Below, in pieces: positions 62,040 to 64,000 of a stretch of 64,000 bases of DNA. Under the pieces are notes generated by a model. That model saw nothing but the letters and a program-made list of their open reading frames with translations. It had not been told where the DNA came from and made no database searches. Source of the DNA: Rhodococcus erythropolis NBRC 15567 (GTDB lineage Bacteria > Actinomycetota > Actinomycetes > Mycobacteriales > Mycobacteriaceae); the NCBI RefSeq assembly GCF_001552595.1, contig NZ_BCRM01000020.1, positions 1 through 64,000 on the forward strand, read 5' to 3'. The position numbers and the translations under genes are program-made. How positions within the stretch are numbered: position 1 is the stretch's first letter; each line of letters opens with the position of its first letter.

Positions 62040-63518
62040 ATGGTTCATGCTGCTGACCCTGTCGACGAGAGCGTTTCCGGTGCGCCCGAGAATCGCGAGC
62101 TCGTCATGGCCGATGCGGTCACGCTCAGTGGTCTGATACGCAGGCGTGAAGTGTCGTGTGTCGAGGTGATGGACAGCTACCTCGACCAGATCGAAGTTCA
62201 TAACCCGGCGGTGAACGCGATCGTCGCATTGCGGGATCGGGAAGCATTGACGGCGGAGGCGCGCGAGCGTGATTCGCAGTTGGCGAGTGGGCAGTATCTC
62301 GGTTGGATGCACGGGTTTCCGCATGCGGTGAAGGATCTTTCGGCAGCCAAGGGTCTGCCGTTCACGTCCGGGTCGCCGATGTTCGCGGATCGAATCGCCG
62401 AAGAGGACGACCTGTTCGTCAAGCGGATCAAGTCTGCCGGTGCCATCGTGATCGGCAAGACGAACACACCGGAGTTCGGGCTCGGATCCCAGACGTACAA
62501 CCCGGTGTGGGGTACGACGGTGTCGCCGTACGACAATTCGCGCACTGCCGGCGGTAGCAGCGGAGGCGCCGCAGCGTCGTTGGCGCTTCGCATGCTGCCG
62601 GTGGCTGATGGAAGTGATTACATGGGTTCGCTCCGAAACCCGTCGGCGTTCAACAACGTCGTGGGGTTTCGACCTTCCTGGGGTCGGATACCGGAGACGG
62701 GATTCATCGCTCAGGGCGCTGTTGTGGGTCCGATGGGCCGAACCGTCACCGACGTGGCTCACCTTCTCTCTACGATGGCGGGGCCGGATGCCTATGCACC
62801 GTTGGGGATTCGTGAGAATCCCGCTGTGTTCACCGAAAGCCTCGCACGGGATCTGAAGGGCTCTCGGATCGCATGGGTCGGTGACTGGAACGGTTACCTG
62901 GCAACCGAACCTGGAGTTCTCGAGTTGTGCGAATCCTCGTTCGAGGTCTTCGAACAGTTGGGGTGCCGCGTCGAGGCAGCACTTCCCGACTTCAAACCCG
63001 AGGACATCTGGCAACTGTTCCTGCGATGGCGTTGGTGGGCGCAGCTCGGTTTGATCGATCAGTACAACGATCCGAGCTTGCGTGAGTTGATGAAGCCCGA
63101 ACTGTTGTGGGAACTCGGGCATGCGGTCACCCTCTCGGCACTCGACGTGACCAAGGCTGCGGAGGCCCGCAACGGCTGGCTGTCGGCCATTACCAAGATG
63201 TTCGAAACCTACGACTACATTCTCGCGCCGAGTGCTCAGGTGTTTCCTTTCGACAAGAACACTCACTGGCCCGAGAACGTCGACGGGCGGTCGATGGACA
63301 CGTATCACCGGTGGATGGAGACGGTTGTTCCCTGGACGATGGCCGGGGTTCCGGTTGCGGGGATGCCGGTCGGCTTCGACGATCGTTCGCTTCCCATGGG
63401 TATCCAGATCATCGGTCGGCACGGAGCCGACTTGGACGTACTCCAACTCGCCTACGCATTCGAGCAGGCAACCCAGTGGGTCGAGCGGGTTCTTCCTCCC
63501 GCACTCCGCGTGAACTGA
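62040..63518 (+). CDS. Amidase-signature enzyme, probable ureidomalonase
   Basis: A 492-residue amidase with the triad K98 in HAVKDL, S173 in AGGSSGG and S197 in YMGSLRN, the same 24-residue serine spacing as the other two amidases here. ATG 62040 follows AAAGGA. Its position directly after barbiturase and the need for an enzyme that splits ureidomalonate to malonate and urea make ureidomalonase the best guess. General amide or carbamoyl hydrolysis cannot be excluded. The aminotransferase gene starts 41 bases downstream. Confidence 0.78.
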   Translation: MVHAADPVDESVSGAPENRELVMADAVTLSGLIRRREVSCVEVMDSYLDQIEVHNPAVNAIVALRDREALTAEARERDSQLASGQYLGWMHGFPHAVKDLSAAKGLPFTSGSPMFADRIAEEDDLFVKRIKSAGAIVIGKTNTPEFGLGSQTYNPVWGTTVSPYDNSRTAGGSSGGAAASLALRMLPVADGSDYMGSLRNPSAFNNVVGFRPSWGRIPETGFIAQGAVVGPMGRTVTDVAHLLSTMAGPDAYAPLGIRENPAVFTESLARDLKGSRIAWVGDWNGYLATEPGVLELCESSFEVFEQLGCRVEAALPDFKPEDIWQLFLRWRWWAQLGLIDQYNDPSLRELMKPELLWELGHAVTLSALDVTKAAEARNGWLSAITKMFETYDYILAPSAQVFPFDKNTHWPENVDGRSMDTYHRWMETVVPWTMAGVPVAGMPVGFDDRSLPMGIQIIGRHGADLDVLQLAYAFEQATQWVERVLPPALRVN

Positions 63519-63559
63519 CCTAATCTATTTCGAACGTATCCAGTTGGGAGAGAACGACG

Positions 63560-64000
63560 ATGGCTTCGGCATTGTGGCACGGGTTCGCGGACATGGGCGC
63601 TGTGGAGAAGAACGGCGCGTTTGTCGTCTCTCGCGGTGAGGGCGCGTACATCTGGGACCGCGAGGGCACTCGGTATCTGGATGCGACGGCGGGCCTGTGG
63701 TTCACCAATGTCGGGCACGGGCGCACGGAGATCGCGGATGCGGTGGCGGCTCAGTTGTCGAAGATCGCTCATTTCTCGAATTTCGGTGATTTTGTTCCCG
63801 AGACCACGCAGGTGTTGGCGGAGCGGTTGGCGACGATCGCGCCGGTTGCCGGGAGCAAGATCTTCTTCACTTCGGGTGGTTCGGATTCGGTGGACACTGC
63901 GGCGAAGCTCGCTCGCCGGTACTGGCACGAGGTGGGGCAGCCGGAGAAGGCGATCAGCGTCGGTCGTCAGAAGGCGTACCACGGAATGCATGTTGCGGGA
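63560..64000 (+). CDS. Class III aminotransferase, 3' end outside the window
   Basis: The first 147 residues of a pyridoxal-phosphate omega-aminotransferase, starting MASALWHGFADMGAVEKNG. The visible part contains the substrate-gate region ATAGLWFTNVGHG and the phosphate-binding FFTSGGSDSVDTAAKLARRYW, and ends at KAYHGMHVAG. The catalytic lysine lies beyond the window. ATG 63560 follows GGGAG. Related enzymes convert beta-alanine or 3-aminoisobutyrate to semialdehydes, which would fit pyrimidine catabolism, but the substrate is not shown. Confidence 0.85.
   Translation, partial: MASALWHGFADMGAVEKNGAFVVSRGEGAYIWDREGTRYLDATAGLWFTNVGHGRTEIADAVAAQLSKIAHFSNFGDFVPETTQVLAERLATIAPVAGSKIFFTSGGSDSVDTAAKLARRYWHEVGQPEKAISVGRQKAYHGMHVAG

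Overview
The window is a high-GC actinobacterial chromosome segment, most likely from Rhodococcus of the R. erythropolis/qingshengii group. The strongest evidence is an iron-type nitrile hydratase, an enantioselective amidase and an aldoxime dehydratase whose sequences I recognise as the R. erythropolis proteins, together with a barbiturase-type ring-opening amidohydrolase next to upp. No rRNA, tRNA, CRISPR array, insertion sequence or phage gene was seen. Gene density is very high, with many ATGA/GTGA translational overlaps and several convergent genes whose 3' ends overlap.

Layout. 1-3.5 kb: the C-terminal part of a Thr/Pro-rich surface protein and a PhoX-type phosphatase, separated by a perfect terminator hairpin. 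3.7-7.4 kb: an operon of a small membrane protein, ABC exporter ATPase, permease, histidine kinase and NarL-type regulator. 7.6-9.2 kb: a YCII/DGPF protein with its ECF sigma factor. 9.2-11.7 kb: a polar amino-acid ABC importer with a fused binding protein/permease. 11.9-25.4 kb: the aldoxime-nitrile pathway (AraC regulator, oxd, ArsR-like and AmiC-like regulators, amidase, nthA, nthB, CobW-type activator, a beta-propeller protein), flanked divergently by TetR, an acyl-CoA synthetase and an AidB-like acyl-CoA dehydrogenase. 25.4-30.8 kb: a LysR-controlled operon of MHS transporter, a second AidB-like dehydrogenase and a family III CoA transferase. 31.8-33.4 kb: a clpP pair with a convergent XRE regulator. 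33.4-34.8 kb: a putative metallohydrolase and a DUF2786 protein. 34.9-39.7 kb: a carbohydrate (LpqY/Sug-like, probably trehalose) ABC importer. 39.8-43.3 kb: a class A penicillin-binding protein and a two-part acidic protein with an EF-hand-like loop. 43.4-50.3 kb: SDR/ArsR pair, amidase, diiron-type metallo-beta-lactamase-fold protein, small ATPase, enoyl-CoA hydratase/TetR pair, CoA transferase. 50.6-64 kb: the pyrimidine/purine region, with XdhC, PucR, NCS2 permease, fused carboxyltransferase, CoA transferase, a second PucR, upp, barbiturase, probable ureidomalonase, and the start of an omega-aminotransferase.

How the genes work together. Two degradative routes dominate. In the first, aldoxime is dehydrated to nitrile (Oxd), hydrated to amide (NthAB, matured by the CobW-type protein), hydrolysed to acid (amidase) and probably activated to acyl-CoA and oxidised by the divergent genes. 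In the second, uracil or thymine enters by the NCS2 permease, is oxidised to barbiturate by an enzyme encoded elsewhere (XdhC may help mature a molybdenum hydroxylase), is opened by barbiturase and is split by the amidase-family ureidomalonase to urea and malonate. The nearby CoA transferase and fused carboxyltransferase are plausible, untested candidates for handling the malonate. The regulatory DNA is unusually legible: candidate operators are visible for the AraC, ArsR-like, TetR (two), LysR, second ArsR and clpP-linked regulators.
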